A stretch of 64,000 bases of DNA, from positions 36,252 to 100,251 of the forward strand of contig CAKSOE010000009.1 of the NCBI GenBank assembly GCA_934476675.1, written 5' to 3'. This document shows, in pieces, positions 25,072-34,176 of the stretch. The notes below the pieces were generated by a model that had not been told where the DNA came from, searched no databases, and saw nothing but the letters and a program-made list of their open reading frames with translations. The translations under genes and the position numbers were made by a program. The first letter of the stretch is position 1. Each line of letters starts with the position of its first letter. This DNA is from an uncultured Clostridia bacterium. Lineage in GTDB: Bacteria; Bacillota; Clostridia; UBA1381.

Positions 25072-27108
25072 ATGAAAGAGGATAAAGATATACGCTATCT
25101 GAAAGGCGTCGGTGAAAAGCGGGCGGAGCTTTTCAACAAAAAGGGTATATACACTGTTTCGGATTTACTCTATTTTTTTCCGCGTGCTTATGAGGACAGA
25201 AGCAGGATTAAAAGCATAGACGAGTGCGAAAACGGCGAAAGCGTATGTGTAAAAGTTAAAGTATATTCGCCTGTTACGGAGCGGCGTTTTCGCCGTAACA
25301 TGGCTATATACAATATGACCGTAACGGATGATTCGGGCGTTATGAATATTGTGTGGTATAATAATCGGTACGTAAAGGACGCATTTCATATCGGTGAGGA
25401 GTACATTATGTACGGCAAAGTGAGCTTTAACCGATTTAAAGCGGAAATGGTAAATCCCGTATTTGAAAAAGCCGGAAACGGCAAATTCACCGGAAAAATT
25501 GTGCCGCTTTATCCTCTGACGGGAGGACTTAACCAAAAGAATGTGCAGTCGGCTATGGCGCTTGCGCTTGACGCGGCAGGAACAATGGAGGAATATATCC
25601 CCGATTCAATACGTGAAAAATACGGACTGGCGGAAATTAATTTTGCGATGCGGAGCATTCATTTTCCGGCAAGTTTTGAAGATTACAGTATGGCGCGGCG
25701 CAGATTTGTATTTGAAGAACTGCTTGTTCTGCAATTGGCGCTGATGTCGAGAAAACGGAGCAATACAGCGGCAGACGGATTTATTTTCAAGAATGCCGCT
25801 TGTGTGAGCAGTTTTACATCGTCTTTGCCGTTTTCACTCACAAATGCGCAGAAGCGTACTGTTGCAGAGATAATAAGCGATTGTACAAGCGGAAAAATGA
25901 TGAATCGGCTTGTTCAGGGAGACGTGGGCAGCGGAAAAACAGCTGTTGCGGCGGCGGCGATATACATGGCGGTGAAAAACGGGTACCAGGCGGCGATGAT
26001 GGCGCCGACGGAAATCCTTGCAAAACAGCACGCCGAAACTCTGGAAAGCTTTTTTAAAGGCAGCGGAATAAATGTGGCGCTGCTTACGGGAAGTATGAGC
26101 GCGGCTGAAAAACGCGCGGCTTATAAAAAGCTTTCAAGCGGTGAGGCGGACGTGGCGGTTGGAACTCATGCGCTGATACAGGAAAAAACGGAATTTAAAA
26201 AGCTTGCGCTTGCCGTAGCGGATGAACAGCACCGTTTTGGTGTGGAGCAGAGGGCAAAGCTTGCGGCAAAGGGCATGAATCCGCATATGCTGATTATGTC
26301 TGCAACACCTATTCCGCGCACGCTGGCGCTGATACTGTACGGCGACTTGAATGTTTCGGTAATAGATGAGCTGCCGCCCGGGCGCAAAGAGGTAAAAACG
26401 TATGCCGTGGGCGAAAATATGCGAAAACGCATTATGGCTTTTATCGAAAAAAATGTCAAGGAGGGTACACAGGCGTATGTTGTGTGTCCGTTGGTTGAAG
26501 AAACGGAAAAAAGCGATTTAAAGAATGCGGAGGAACTGTCGGAAAAATTAAGCGGCATATTTCCCGAATTTAATATCGGTCTGGTTCACGGAAAAATGAA
26601 ACCTAAAATTAAGGAAGAAATCATGGAGCAATTTGTTTCGGGCGAAATTGATATTCTTGTTTCCACGACCGTTATTGAGGTGGGTGTGAACGTGCCGAAT
26701 GCCAATTTAATGGTTATAGAAAATGCCGAGCGTTTCGGACTTTCGCAGCTGCATCAGCTGCGCGGCCGCGTGGGACGCGGCAAAAAACAGGCGTATTGCG
26801 TGCTCTTTTGCCATGGTAGTAATCAGGTTACGAAAAAGAGAATGGAAACCATGTGCATATCAAATGACGGATTTTATATAAGCGAGCAGGATTTAAAGCT
26901 GCGCGGTCCGGGCGACTTCTTCGGCACACGTCAGCACGGCTTGCCGGAAATGAAAATTGCAAATCTGTTTGAAGATCAGGATATTCTGGCGGAGGTGCAG
27001 TCGGCGGTACGGGATATTAACGCAGCGGGCGGACTTGATAATCCCCAATATGCACTTTTAAAACAACGCTGCCGCAGACTGGCATCGGAGGAAATAGCGC
27101 TTAACTGA
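25072..27108 (+). CDS. recG: ATP-dependent DNA helicase RecG
   Basis: A 678-residue helicase that reverses stalled forks and branch-migrates Holliday junctions. An N-terminal wedge/OB domain (~1-230: VGEKRAELFNKKGIYTVSDL at the start) is followed by the superfamily 2 motor: Walker A QGDVGSGKTAVA, DEQH box AVADEQHRFGVEQR, motif III SATPIPRTLAL, and motif VI (QLHQLRGRVGRG). The C-terminus includes the RecG-typical DLKLRGPGDFFGTRQHGLPE segment. The start is ATG 25072 (GAAAGG upstream); an open extension to 25012 would translate the hairpin and is rejected. Full length. Confidence 0.97.
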   Translation: MKEDKDIRYLKGVGEKRAELFNKKGIYTVSDLLYFFPRAYEDRSRIKSIDECENGESVCVKVKVYSPVTERRFRRNMAIYNMTVTDDSGVMNIVWYNNRYVKDAFHIGEEYIMYGKVSFNRFKAEMVNPVFEKAGNGKFTGKIVPLYPLTGGLNQKNVQSAMALALDAAGTMEEYIPDSIREKYGLAEINFAMRSIHFPASFEDYSMARRRFVFEELLVLQLALMSRKRSNTAADGFIFKNAACVSSFTSSLPFSLTNAQKRTVAEIISDCTSGKMMNRLVQGDVGSGKTAVAAAAIYMAVKNGYQAAMMAPTEILAKQHAETLESFFKGSGINVALLTGSMSAAEKRAAYKKLSSGEADVAVGTHALIQEKTEFKKLALAVADEQHRFGVEQRAKLAAKGMNPHMLIMSATPIPRTLALILYGDLNVSVIDELPPGRKEVKTYAVGENMRKRIMAFIEKNVKEGTQAYVVCPLVEETEKSDLKNAEELSEKLSGIFPEFNIGLVHGKMKPKIKEEIMEQFVSGEIDILVSTTVIEVGVNVPNANLMVIENAERFGLSQLHQLRGRVGRGKKQAYCVLFCHGSNQVTKKRMETMCISNDGFYISEQDLKLRGPGDFFGTRQHGLPEMKIANLFEDQDILAEVQSAVRDINAAGGLDNPQYALLKQRCRRLASEEIALN

Positions 27109-27224
27109 TTTTTTTGGAATAAATTACATTTAATAATTTTTAACAATCGGGATAAATTAAATACAGGTAAAGCGGGAAAACAACGCTGACCGTAGATTAA
27201 TTATTCTGAAAGGAAGTTATTAAA

Positions 27225-27398
27225 ATGTCAAAAAGCAAAAAGGCAGCTCTTGAGCAGTTCAAAATGGAAGCCGCACAGGAAGTCGGCGTAACGATGGGCA
27301 GCAGCTATAACGGCGACCTTACCGCTAAGCAGGCAGGCTCAATCGGCGGCAGAATGGTAAAGAAAATGGTTGAAGAATTTGAAAAGAACCATAAGTAA
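27225..27398 (+). CDS. Alpha/beta-type small acid-soluble spore protein
   Basis: A 57-residue protein with the SASP pattern: LEQFKMEAAQEVGV containing the GPR protease cleavage region, then GSSYNGDLTAKQAGSIGGRM and VKKMVEEFE. These coat spore DNA in the A-like form and protect it from UV. ATG 27225 follows GAAAGGAAG. It is monocistronic and convergent with spoIIID, sharing the bidirectional terminator at 27413-27458. Expression is expected from forespore sigma-G; I could not define a convincing sigma-G box. Confidence 0.95.
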   Translation: MSKSKKAALEQFKMEAAQEVGVTMGSSYNGDLTAKQAGSIGGRMVKKMVEEFEKNHK

Positions 27399-27412
27399 AG
27401 TGCATAACGTAT

Positions 27413-27458
27413 AAAACACATCCGACGGGGGTACAAAATACCGCGTCGGGTGTGTTTT
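27413..27458. terminator. Bidirectional terminator between SASP gene and spoIIID
   Basis: AAAACACATCCGACG (27413-27427) pairs with CGTCGGGTGTGTTTT (27444-27458) with one mismatch, with A-rich and T-rich flanks on both sides. Confidence 0.85.
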
Positions 27459-27467
27459 ATTTTACGT

Positions 27468-27737
27468 TTATTTATTTTCGGTGAGCAAAGACTTTGATCT
27501 ATACTTCGCCTGCGTCGCAAGACCGCCGCGGATATGTCTTTCCGCCTTGTTCACTTCAAGCACCTTTTGTACATCACGGTACAGCGACGGGTTTATTTTT
27601 GCCAGGCGTTCATGTACGTCTTTATGTACGGTAGACTTGGAAACATTAAACACCTTTGCGGCGCTTCTTACCGTAGCATTGTTATCGATTATGTACTGTG
27701 CAAGCTCGGCAGCGCGCTGCTCAATATAGTCTTTCAT
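27468..27737 (-). CDS. spoIIID: Stage III sporulation transcriptional regulator SpoIIID
   Basis: An 89-residue DNA-binding protein. The helix-turn-helix TVRSAAKVFNVSKSTVHKDV (residues ~23-42) and the basic tail with HIRGGLATQAKY match SpoIIID almost throughout; the family length is ~80-93. It switches mother-cell transcription between sigma-E and sigma-K regimes. The start is ATG 27737 because GGAGGT lies six bases upstream; the open frame to 27764 is not used. It is alone on its strand. Confidence 0.96.
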   Translation of the reverse strand: MKDYIEQRAAELAQYIIDNNATVRSAAKVFNVSKSTVHKDVHERLAKINPSLYRDVQKVLEVNKAERHIRGGLATQAKYRSKSLLTENK

Positions 27738-27821
27738 TATCTTACCTCCACCTTTTTTGTACATTCTATGAAAAAAGGCGGGGGATTATGATTTAAAATC
27801 TGTTAAAGAAAAGAAAATATT

Positions 27822-28313
27822 TCAGACATCTATAAAATACGGGCAAATATCCTCATATTGTCCGTTTTTCAGCCTGAATCCGTTCGGAATCGTTCCGAGC
27901 TGCTTAAAACCTATGCGTTCATACAGATGACGCGCATGAACGTTTGTTGCCACGACGGCGTTAAACTGCAAAACCCTAAACCCTATATCATGTGCCTGTT
28001 TTATGCAGTCAAGCACAAGCTTTTCGCCTATATGCAAGCCGCGGCTTGACGATGATACGGCATAGCTTGCGTTGCATATATGTCCGCATCTGCCGACATT
28101 GTTCGGGTGCAGTATGTACATACCGAAAATTTTGCCTGCATTATCACACGCAACACCGCAATAGCTTTGTGCGGCAAAAAATTCTTTTGCGCCATCTTCC
28201 GTAAGACACTCCTCCTGCGGAAAGGCAATTCCCTCCTCAACCACTTCGTTCCAGATTTCAGCCATGGCTGAAACGTCATGTTCGTTATATCGGCGTATTT
28301 CGATACTGTTCAT
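27822..28313 (-). CDS. GNAT-family N-acetyltransferase
   Basis: A 163-residue acetyltransferase. The acetyl-CoA site is SSSSRGLHIGEKLVLDCI (R/Q-x-x-G-x-G/A variant) and the C-terminal beta-bulge motif is NVHARHLYERIGFKQLGTIP. A near relation to phosphinothricin-type or YhbS-like acetyltransferases is suggested by RRYNEHDVSAMAEIWNEVV at the N-terminus. Substrate unknown. It lies 24 bp after rlmH on the same strand. Confidence 0.88.
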   Translation of the reverse strand: MNSIEIRRYNEHDVSAMAEIWNEVVEEGIAFPQEECLTEDGAKEFFAAQSYCGVACDNAGKIFGMYILHPNNVGRCGHICNASYAVSSSSRGLHIGEKLVLDCIKQAHDIGFRVLQFNAVVATNVHARHLYERIGFKQLGTIPNGFRLKNGQYEDICPYFIDV

Positions 28314-28337
28314 TTCAAAAATCAGTCCTTTCCGACA

Positions 28338-28814
28338 TTATTTATGATAACTTTCGTTATGATTAATTTTAAAAGCGCGGTAAATCTGCTCGATAAGCAC
28401 AACGCGCATAAGCTGATGCGGCAAAGTCATTCTGCCGAAGCTCAGTTTAAGGTCTGCACGCTTTTTAACCTCATCGGACAGGCCGAGCGAACCGCCTATA
28501 ATAAAATAAAGATTAGAACCGTTCATCATAAAACGCTCTGTTTGTCCGGCAAGCTGTTCGCTTGTAAGTTCGGTACCCTCGATGCACAAAGCAATGACGC
28601 TGCCGTTGTTTTTCAGCTTTGACAAAATAGCCAGTCCCTCTTTATTTTTTATATTCTCGATTTCCTTTTCGGAGGCGTTATCGGGGATTTTTTCGTCAGG
28701 AACCTCGATTATTTCAAGCTTGGTAAAGCGCGACAGCCGCTTTTTGTATTCGTCCGACGCGGCAGTGAAATATTTTTCCTTAACCTTGCCTACGCAAATA
28801 ATGCTTATGTTCAT
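28338..28814 (-). CDS. rlmH: 23S rRNA pseudouridine-1915 N3-methyltransferase
   Basis: A 158-residue SPOUT methyltransferase, full family length. The trefoil-knot SAM site is FIIGGSLGLSD and the C-terminal MTLPHQLMRVVLIEQIYRAF is diagnostic. It methylates pseudouridine 1915 in helix 69 of 23S rRNA on assembled 70S ribosomes. It starts 4 bp inside the end of walJ (ATGA overlap), so the two are translationally coupled, the usual Firmicute pairing. Confidence 0.97.
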   Translation of the reverse strand: MNISIICVGKVKEKYFTAASDEYKKRLSRFTKLEIIEVPDEKIPDNASEKEIENIKNKEGLAILSKLKNNGSVIALCIEGTELTSEQLAGQTERFMMNGSNLYFIIGGSLGLSDEVKKRADLKLSFGRMTLPHQLMRVVLIEQIYRAFKINHNESYHK

Positions 28815-29593
28815 TTTTCAAACCTCGTAACGCTGTATCTGTCCGCAACCTGCAATGTAACGTCCTTTCCGACTTTCACACCTGCGCCAGTGAGCATATT
28901 AAAGGTTTCCATTACGGCAATTTCGGGACGGTTGTTATGCTCGCTTAAATGCCCGAGCATAATGTGCCGTGTGCCGTGTTCGGTCAGTTCAAGCGCTGTC
29001 TGCGCGGCGCTTTTGTTTGACAAATGTCCCACATCACTCAAAATTCTGCGCTTTAACGGGTACGGATACGGTCCTATGCGCAGCAGCTCGACATCATGGT
29101 TTGATTCAAGAATTATATCCGAGCAGCCGCAAAGGTGCGATTTTATGTACTCGTTCATACATCCGATGTCTGTTGCGACGGCAAATTTTTCGTTTCCTAC
29201 GCAAAAGCAGTATCCGACGGGTGCGGCGGCGTCATGGGGAATTGCAAACGGTGTTATTCCTATATCACCGATTTCAAAGTCATTGTCCGGCGAAACCGTT
29301 TTTATCTGCGAATCTGTCAGATTGCCTATATTCATAGCCTTGTGTGTGGGAGCGGTAGCATATACGGGAATACCGTATTTCCGCGCAATTATGCCTGCTC
29401 CGCGCACATGGTCGGAATGTTCGTGAGTAATCAGCATTGCAGAAATGCTCTGCGGCATAATATCTGCCGCCTTTAAAGCTTCTTCAAGCTTTTTCCCGGA
29501 TGTTCCGCAGTCAACCAGTATATTTGTTTTTCTGCTCACAAGCAATGAAGAATTGCCTGTTGAGCCGCTTATAAGTGAAATAAGTTCAGCCAT
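28811..29593 (-). CDS. walJ: WalJ/YycJ-family metallo-beta-lactamase-fold hydrolase
   Basis: A 260-residue protein with the metallo-beta-lactamase motifs THEHSDHVRG (HxHxDH), AIPHDAAAPVGY, a metal Asp in VATDIG, and HIMLGHLSEHNN. Relatives YycJ/WalJ have 5'-3' exonuclease activity and coordinate replication with cell division in pneumococcus. The start ATG 29593 has GGAG upstream; the open frame continues 43 codons upstream over a hydrophobic stretch without a site. Here walJ is not beside walRK but between murA and rlmH. Confidence 0.9.
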   Translation of the reverse strand: MAELISLISGSTGNSSLLVSRKTNILVDCGTSGKKLEEALKAADIMPQSISAMLITHEHSDHVRGAGIIARKYGIPVYATAPTHKAMNIGNLTDSQIKTVSPDNDFEIGDIGITPFAIPHDAAAPVGYCFCVGNEKFAVATDIGCMNEYIKSHLCGCSDIILESNHDVELLRIGPYPYPLKRRILSDVGHLSNKSAAQTALELTEHGTRHIMLGHLSEHNNRPEIAVMETFNMLTGAGVKVGKDVTLQVADRYSVTRFEK

Positions 29594-29642
29594 AAAAACT
29601 CCGTAAATAAACAGGACTGCTAACAGCAGCCCCGTTGTATAA

Positions 29643-30923
29643 TCAATCGTAAATATCATCAATAACGGTAACTCTGTGAATATCTCCGCCAAGACGTATG
29701 AATTTTTCTTCAAAATTTTCATAGCCGCGGTCGATATGGTAAATATCCGTTATTTCGGTCATGCCGTCCGCCATCAGACCGGCTATAATCATAGCCGCGC
29801 CTGCGCGCAGATCGGTAGCTTTGACGTGAGAGCCGGAAAGCTTCTCAACGCCGTCTATAATTGCAAGCTTGCCCTCAACGCGAATGTTTGCGCCCATACG
29901 TTTAAGCTCGTTTACATATCTGAAACGGTTGTCCCAAACGCCTTCACGCGCCGTACTCGTCCCGGGAACGGTACTCAAAAACGTAACAAGCTGCGGCTGC
30001 ATATCGGTCGGATAACCGGGGTAGGGCATAGCAATAAAGTTCACATGACGGAATTGCTGCCCGTCCTCTACCCAAACCCGAACGCTGTCCGTGCCATTTT
30101 CAACCCTGACGCCCGCCTCGATAAGCTTTGCCGATATAATGTCAAGATGCCTGGGGATAACGTTTTTAAGAACTATATCACCGCGCGTAGCCGCTGCCGC
30201 TATCATAAACGTACCGGCTTCAATCTGGTCGGGGATTATTGTATATACTCCGCCGTGCAGTGATTTTGTTCCGCGTATTTTAATTGTATCGGTACCGGCG
30301 CCGCGTATGCTTGCGCCCATGTTGTTGAGAAAGTTTGCCAAATCAACAATATGCGGTTCTTTCGCCGCATTTTCAATAACCGTCATGCCGTCCGCCTTCA
30401 CTGCGGCAAGCACCGCATTAACGGTAGCGCCTACCGTCACAACGTCAAAGAAAATATTTCCGCCCGTAAGAGTTTCCGCTTTGCCGTTAATCATACCGCG
30501 TGACAAATCAACCTCTGCGCCGAGAGCCTCAAAGCTTTTCACGTGCTGGTCAATCGGACGCGTGCCGAAATCGCAGCCGCCCGGAGGATCAACGCTGAAA
30601 CGATGAAATCTTCCCAAAAGCGCACCCATAAGATAGCTCGAACCGCGCATTTTGCGTGTAAGCTCTCCCAGCGGTGTATACGAATTGACGTTTGTACAAT
30701 CTATTTCCACAGTATTTTTGTCAATATAATTAACCTCGGCATTAAGATTTTCGAGTATTTTCAAAAAAAGCTTAACATCTTTTATATCCGGCAGATTTTC
30801 TATTCTGCATTTGCCGTCCACAAGCAGACAAGCGGGAAGTATTGCAACCGCCGCATTCTTTGCGCCGCTGACCGATACCTCGCCGCAAAGACGGTTGCCT
30901 CCTTTTATTAAGAGTTTATCCAA
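29643..30923 (-). CDS. murA: UDP-N-acetylglucosamine 1-carboxyvinyltransferase
   Basis: A 426-residue EPSP-synthase-fold enzyme, first committed step of peptidoglycan synthesis. The active-site cysteine lies in PGGCDFGTRPIDQH (Cys115 equivalent, the fosfomycin target); KNAAVAILPA at the N-terminus holds the substrate lysine, and MLPTDI-type is represented by PYPGYPTDMQPQ. The end, RGYENFEEKFIRLGGDI, is typical. It precedes walJ by 49 bp. It lies far from the other mur gene here (murB, 33277). Confidence 0.97.
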   Translation of the reverse strand: MDKLLIKGGNRLCGEVSVSGAKNAAVAILPACLLVDGKCRIENLPDIKDVKLFLKILENLNAEVNYIDKNTVEIDCTNVNSYTPLGELTRKMRGSSYLMGALLGRFHRFSVDPPGGCDFGTRPIDQHVKSFEALGAEVDLSRGMINGKAETLTGGNIFFDVVTVGATVNAVLAAVKADGMTVIENAAKEPHIVDLANFLNNMGASIRGAGTDTIKIRGTKSLHGGVYTIIPDQIEAGTFMIAAAATRGDIVLKNVIPRHLDIISAKLIEAGVRVENGTDSVRVWVEDGQQFRHVNFIAMPYPGYPTDMQPQLVTFLSTVPGTSTAREGVWDNRFRYVNELKRMGANIRVEGKLAIIDGVEKLSGSHVKATDLRAGAAMIIAGLMADGMTEITDIYHIDRGYENFEEKFIRLGGDIHRVTVIDDIYD

Positions 30924-31081
30924 ATCAGGTACACCCCTTTTAAGTAATATTCCGTGCCTACATTATTATCTGTATTATCTGTCAATTAATTATAACAGAT
31001 AACGACCGAAATTGCAAAGAAAAATTACTAAAAATTATAAAATGTAAATTAATTGTAAGGTTTATATGCAAAACATGAAAA

Positions 31082-31105
31082 AAACAGCCTGCAAGCAAGC
31101 TGTTT
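31082..31105 (-). terminator. Terminator of rpmB
   Basis: AAACAGC (31082-31088) pairs with GCTGTTT (31099-31105); on the minus strand it runs into a T-tract (A-run 31074-31081 on plus), 18 bases after the rpmB stop. Confidence 0.7.
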
Positions 31106-31122
31106 ACAATCATTAACTACGA

Positions 31123-31311
31123 TCAAACCGCACGCTCAACTTTACCCGAACGCAGGCAGCGTGTGCAAACATGAACCGATTTAACGGAACCGTTAACAAC
31201 AGCCTTAACCTTTTTGATATTCGGTTTCCAAGCTCTGTTTGATCTTCTGTGTGAATGAGACATCTTTATACCGAAAGTAACGCCTTTTCCGCAAATATCA
31301 CATTTAGCCAT
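31123..31311 (-). CDS. rpmB: 50S ribosomal protein L28
   Basis: A 62-residue protein beginning MAKCDICGKG with the paired zinc-type cysteines CDIC and CTRC (C+ form), basic centre SHSHRRSNRAWKPN and C-terminal LRSGKVERAV. Start ATG 31311 has AGGAGG 8 bases upstream; three further codons are open but not used. It is monocistronic, with promoter and terminator, and divergent from the hprK operon. Confidence 0.97.
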   Translation of the reverse strand: MAKCDICGKGVTFGIKMSHSHRRSNRAWKPNIKKVKAVVNGSVKSVHVCTRCLRSGKVERAV

Positions 31312-31353
31312 CTCTAACACCTCCTGAACGTATCTAATAAAACATCAAGAAAT

Positions 31354-31382
31354 ATTTTACCACAGTGTAAAGAATTTTGCAA
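31354..31382 (-). promoter_or_regulatory. Sigma-A promoter of rpmB
   Basis: Minus strand TTGCAA (31382-31377), 17-bp spacer, TAAAAT (31359-31354). Confidence 0.7.
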
Positions 31383-31494
31383 GTGTTTTACGAAAAAAAA
31401 ATGAATTTTTTTAAATTTTTTTGGAATTTATCTTTTTTTAACGGATAATTATAATAATATTTCGGAAAAATTGTATATAAGTTGTAGATTTTTA

Positions 31495-31523
31495 TTGAAA
31501 ATTTGCTCGGAATAGGATATAAT
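31495..31523 (+). promoter_or_regulatory. Sigma-A promoter of the hprK-dnaE operon
   Basis: TTGAAA (31495-31500), 17-bp spacer, TATAAT (31518-31523), 40 bases before the hprK ATG. Confidence 0.8.
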
Positions 31524-31562
31524 ATAAAATGATATACCTATGCGAAAGGACATGATACGGTT

Positions 31563-32507
31563 ATGTATGAAGGTGGATTTACAATACCTGTCACGAAAAT
31601 GATAGAGGAATTTGAACTTGAAATAATTTATGAAGCAAGCGATATGGATTCCATACTTATAGGAACCTCGGATATAAACAGACCGGGTTTGCAGATGGCA
31701 GGATTTTTTGATTATTTTGACGATCAGCGTATACAGGTGATGGGGAAGGTAGAATTTACATACCTTGAACAATTCGGCACAGACGAACGTGAAAAGCGGC
31801 TTGACACCTTTTTTGCGCATCCGTTCCCGGTGCTTGTAATAACGCGCGGTCAGCAGGTTTTGCCGGAGATGATTGAGCTGGCGGAAAAATACGGGAGAAC
31901 GCTTTTAAGAACGGAATTGGGCACCTCGGAGTTCATGAGTGCGCTCATACGTTATCTTAATGTGCAGATTGCGCCCAGGCGTACAAGACACGGCGTTTTG
32001 GTCGAGGTATACGGCGAGGGTATTCTGATAATGGGCGAAAGCGGCGTCGGCAAAAGCGAAACGGCGATTGAGCTTGTAAAGCGCGGACATCGGCTTGTTG
32101 CGGACGATGCTGTTGAGATAAAGCGTGTTTCGGATAAAACGCTTGTCGGAACATCACCGGAGATTATACGTCATTTTGTCGAGTTAAGAGGTATAGGTAT
32201 AATTGACGTAAAGGAAATTTTCGGTATAGGCGCGGTTAAGGATACGGAAAGCATTGATATGATAATACATCTCGAACCGTGGGTGGACGGACGAAATTAC
32301 GACAGACTCGGAATGGTGGACGAATACACGAATATAATGGGAATAAACGTTCCCTCGCTCACGATTCCCGTAAAGCTTGGACGAAACCTTGCGGTTATAG
32401 TCGAAGTTGCCGCAATGAATAACAGACAGAAACGTATGGGCTACAATGCGGCGGTTGAACTTAATAACCGTCTGCTGCGCCATATGGAGGAACAGCTTAA
32501 AGGTTAA
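31563..32507 (+). CDS. hprK: HPr kinase/phosphorylase
   Basis: A 314-residue bifunctional enzyme that phosphorylates and dephosphorylates Ser46 of HPr (and Crh), setting carbon catabolite control in Firmicutes. The N-terminal domain spans ~1-130; Walker A is MGESGVGKSE (near residue 158), and the family signature is VELRGIGIIDVKEIFGIGAV. It is the first gene of a tightly packed operon running to dnaE, with gaps of 17, 17, -1, 3, 33 and 29 bp. No HPr or Crh gene is in this window. Confidence 0.97.
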   Translation: MYEGGFTIPVTKMIEEFELEIIYEASDMDSILIGTSDINRPGLQMAGFFDYFDDQRIQVMGKVEFTYLEQFGTDEREKRLDTFFAHPFPVLVITRGQQVLPEMIELAEKYGRTLLRTELGTSEFMSALIRYLNVQIAPRRTRHGVLVEVYGEGILIMGESGVGKSETAIELVKRGHRLVADDAVEIKRVSDKTLVGTSPEIIRHFVELRGIGIIDVKEIFGIGAVKDTESIDMIIHLEPWVDGRNYDRLGMVDEYTNIMGINVPSLTIPVKLGRNLAVIVEVAAMNNRQKRMGYNAAVELNNRLLRHMEEQLKG

Positions 32508-32524
32508 GAAAGGGAGATTGACAT

Positions 32525-33259
32525 ATGCGGATAAAGCTTGATACACACACTCACACAATAGCCTCCACTCATGCTTACAGCACAGTGCTTGAAATGGCAA
32601 AAATGGCGGCGGAACGCGGTCTGGAAGCGATTGCAGTGACAGATCACGGCGTTGCAATGGAGGATGCGCCGGACGCATGGCATTTTGATAATTTAAAAAA
32701 CATTCCGCGTGATATATGCGGTGTGAAGATACTTTACGGCGTGGAGGCGAATATACTTGATCTTGACGGCAGTCTGGATATGAAGCCGGAGCTTATGAAA
32801 AAGCTTGATGTGGTAAACGCAAGCATACACGCACCGTGTTATGCGGCAAAAGATGCCGAAGATCACACAAGCGCATACGAAGCGGTTGTAAAAAATCCGT
32901 ATGTCGATATAATCTGCCACAGCGGTTCACCGCAGTATTCGTACGATTATGAAAAAATAGTAAAGCTGGCAAAAGAGCATCATAAGCTTATGGAAATAAA
33001 TAACCACACATTCTATGTACGGAAAAAAAGCATTGACAATTGCCGTAAAATCGCAGAATTGTGCAAAAAACACGGCGTGGGAATAGTGGTGTCGTCGGAC
33101 GCGCATATATGCTTCGATTTAGGAATTTACGACAGAGCGTTCAAAATGCTTGATGAAATATCGTTTCCGGAGGAACTTATAATGAACAGGGATTTGGAAA
33201 CCTTTGAGAATTTTATGTCGGAACGCAAAAAGCTGTTTACATGGACACTTGACGGCTGA
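32525..33259 (+). CDS. PHP-domain phosphatase (YcdX-like)
   Basis: A 244-residue protein with the polymerase-and-histidinol-phosphatase fold. Metal ligands are visible in KLDTHTHT, AIAVTDHGV, VNASIHAP, IICHSGSPQ and VVSSDAH. It matches the YcdX trinuclear-zinc phosphatase group rather than histidinol phosphatase HisK. The gene sits between hprK and murB, where some Clostridia carry it. The physiological substrate is unknown. Confidence 0.88.
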   Translation: MRIKLDTHTHTIASTHAYSTVLEMAKMAAERGLEAIAVTDHGVAMEDAPDAWHFDNLKNIPRDICGVKILYGVEANILDLDGSLDMKPELMKKLDVVNASIHAPCYAAKDAEDHTSAYEAVVKNPYVDIICHSGSPQYSYDYEKIVKLAKEHHKLMEINNHTFYVRKKSIDNCRKIAELCKKHGVGIVVSSDAHICFDLGIYDRAFKMLDEISFPEELIMNRDLETFENFMSERKKLFTWTLDG

Positions 33260-33276
33260 ATGAAAGGAATTTATGT

Positions 33277-34176
33277 ATGATTGACAGAGAAAGCTTTTTA
33301 AAGGTATCGGCAAATGTTTTGTTTGACGAGCCGATGAAGCTGCACACTTCATTTAAAATCGGGGGCAATGCCGATGTTTTTATAAGTGTATCGGATATTG
33401 ACGAGATAAAAGCGGTAGTCGGCCTTTGCAAAAAAGAAGGTGTTCCGTATATGATAATGGGTAACGGAACAAATATGCTTGTCGGTGACGGCGGCATACG
33501 CGGTGCGGTGATACAGCTGCGCGGCGGCTTGCAGGAATATTCGGTTGCCGGCGAAACAGTAACGGTGCAGTCGGGGATTTTAATGTCAAAGCTGGCAAGC
33601 GTTCTGATGCGCGAGGGTTTGTCGGGCTTTGAGGCTCTTTCGGGAATCCCGGGAACTCTCGGCGGCGGAATTTATATGAATGCCGGTGCATACGGCAGTG
33701 AAATCAAGGACGTTGTAAAAGAGGTTACGTATATAACGCCGGACGGAGAAGTAAAAACCTCGTGCGCGGACGAACTGGATTTTTCGTACAGGCACAGTAT
33801 GTTCTGCGGAGGAAAATATATAATTTTGTCGGCAGTTCTGAAGCTTAAAAAGGGTGAAAAAGACAAAATCAAGGCGGAAACGGACGAATATAACAGGCGC
33901 AGATGCGAAAAGCAGCCGCTTAATATGCCGTCTGCCGGAAGCACCTTTAAACGCCCCGAGGGATATTTTGCCGGTAAGCTGATTCAGGACGCGGGGCTTA
34001 TGGGATATACCGTCGGCGGTGCACAGGTGAGCGAAAAACACGCGGGATTTGTGGTAAACTGCGGAGGTGCGACAGCAAAAGACGTGACAGAACTTATAGA
34101 ATATATAAAAAATACGGTAAAAGAGAAATCCGGCGTGGAACTTGTGCCGGAAATACGGTTGATAGGAGAAAAATAA
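33277..34176 (+). CDS. murB: UDP-N-acetylenolpyruvoylglucosamine reductase
   Basis: A 299-residue FAD enzyme that reduces enolpyruvyl-UDP-GlcNAc to UDP-MurNAc, following MurA. FAD-binding parts are MGNGTNMLVGDGGIRGAVI and LSGIPGTLGGGIYMNAGAYG. The catalytic serine region is MPSAGSTFKRPEG and the end is VELVPEIRLIGEK. Type II MurB in size. It overlaps rapZ by one base (TAATG). Confidence 0.97.
   Translation: MIDRESFLKVSANVLFDEPMKLHTSFKIGGNADVFISVSDIDEIKAVVGLCKKEGVPYMIMGNGTNMLVGDGGIRGAVIQLRGGLQEYSVAGETVTVQSGILMSKLASVLMREGLSGFEALSGIPGTLGGGIYMNAGAYGSEIKDVVKEVTYITPDGEVKTSCADELDFSYRHSMFCGGKYIILSAVLKLKKGEKDKIKAETDEYNRRRCEKQPLNMPSAGSTFKRPEGYFAGKLIQDAGLMGYTVGGAQVSEKHAGFVVNCGGATAKDVTELIEYIKNTVKEKSGVELVPEIRLIGEK

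Noticed and set aside
29594..29722. A membrane anchor at the N-terminus of WalJ from an upstream start
   Set aside because: The hydrophobic extension comes from the end of murA read in another frame; the family starts at MAELISLISG.
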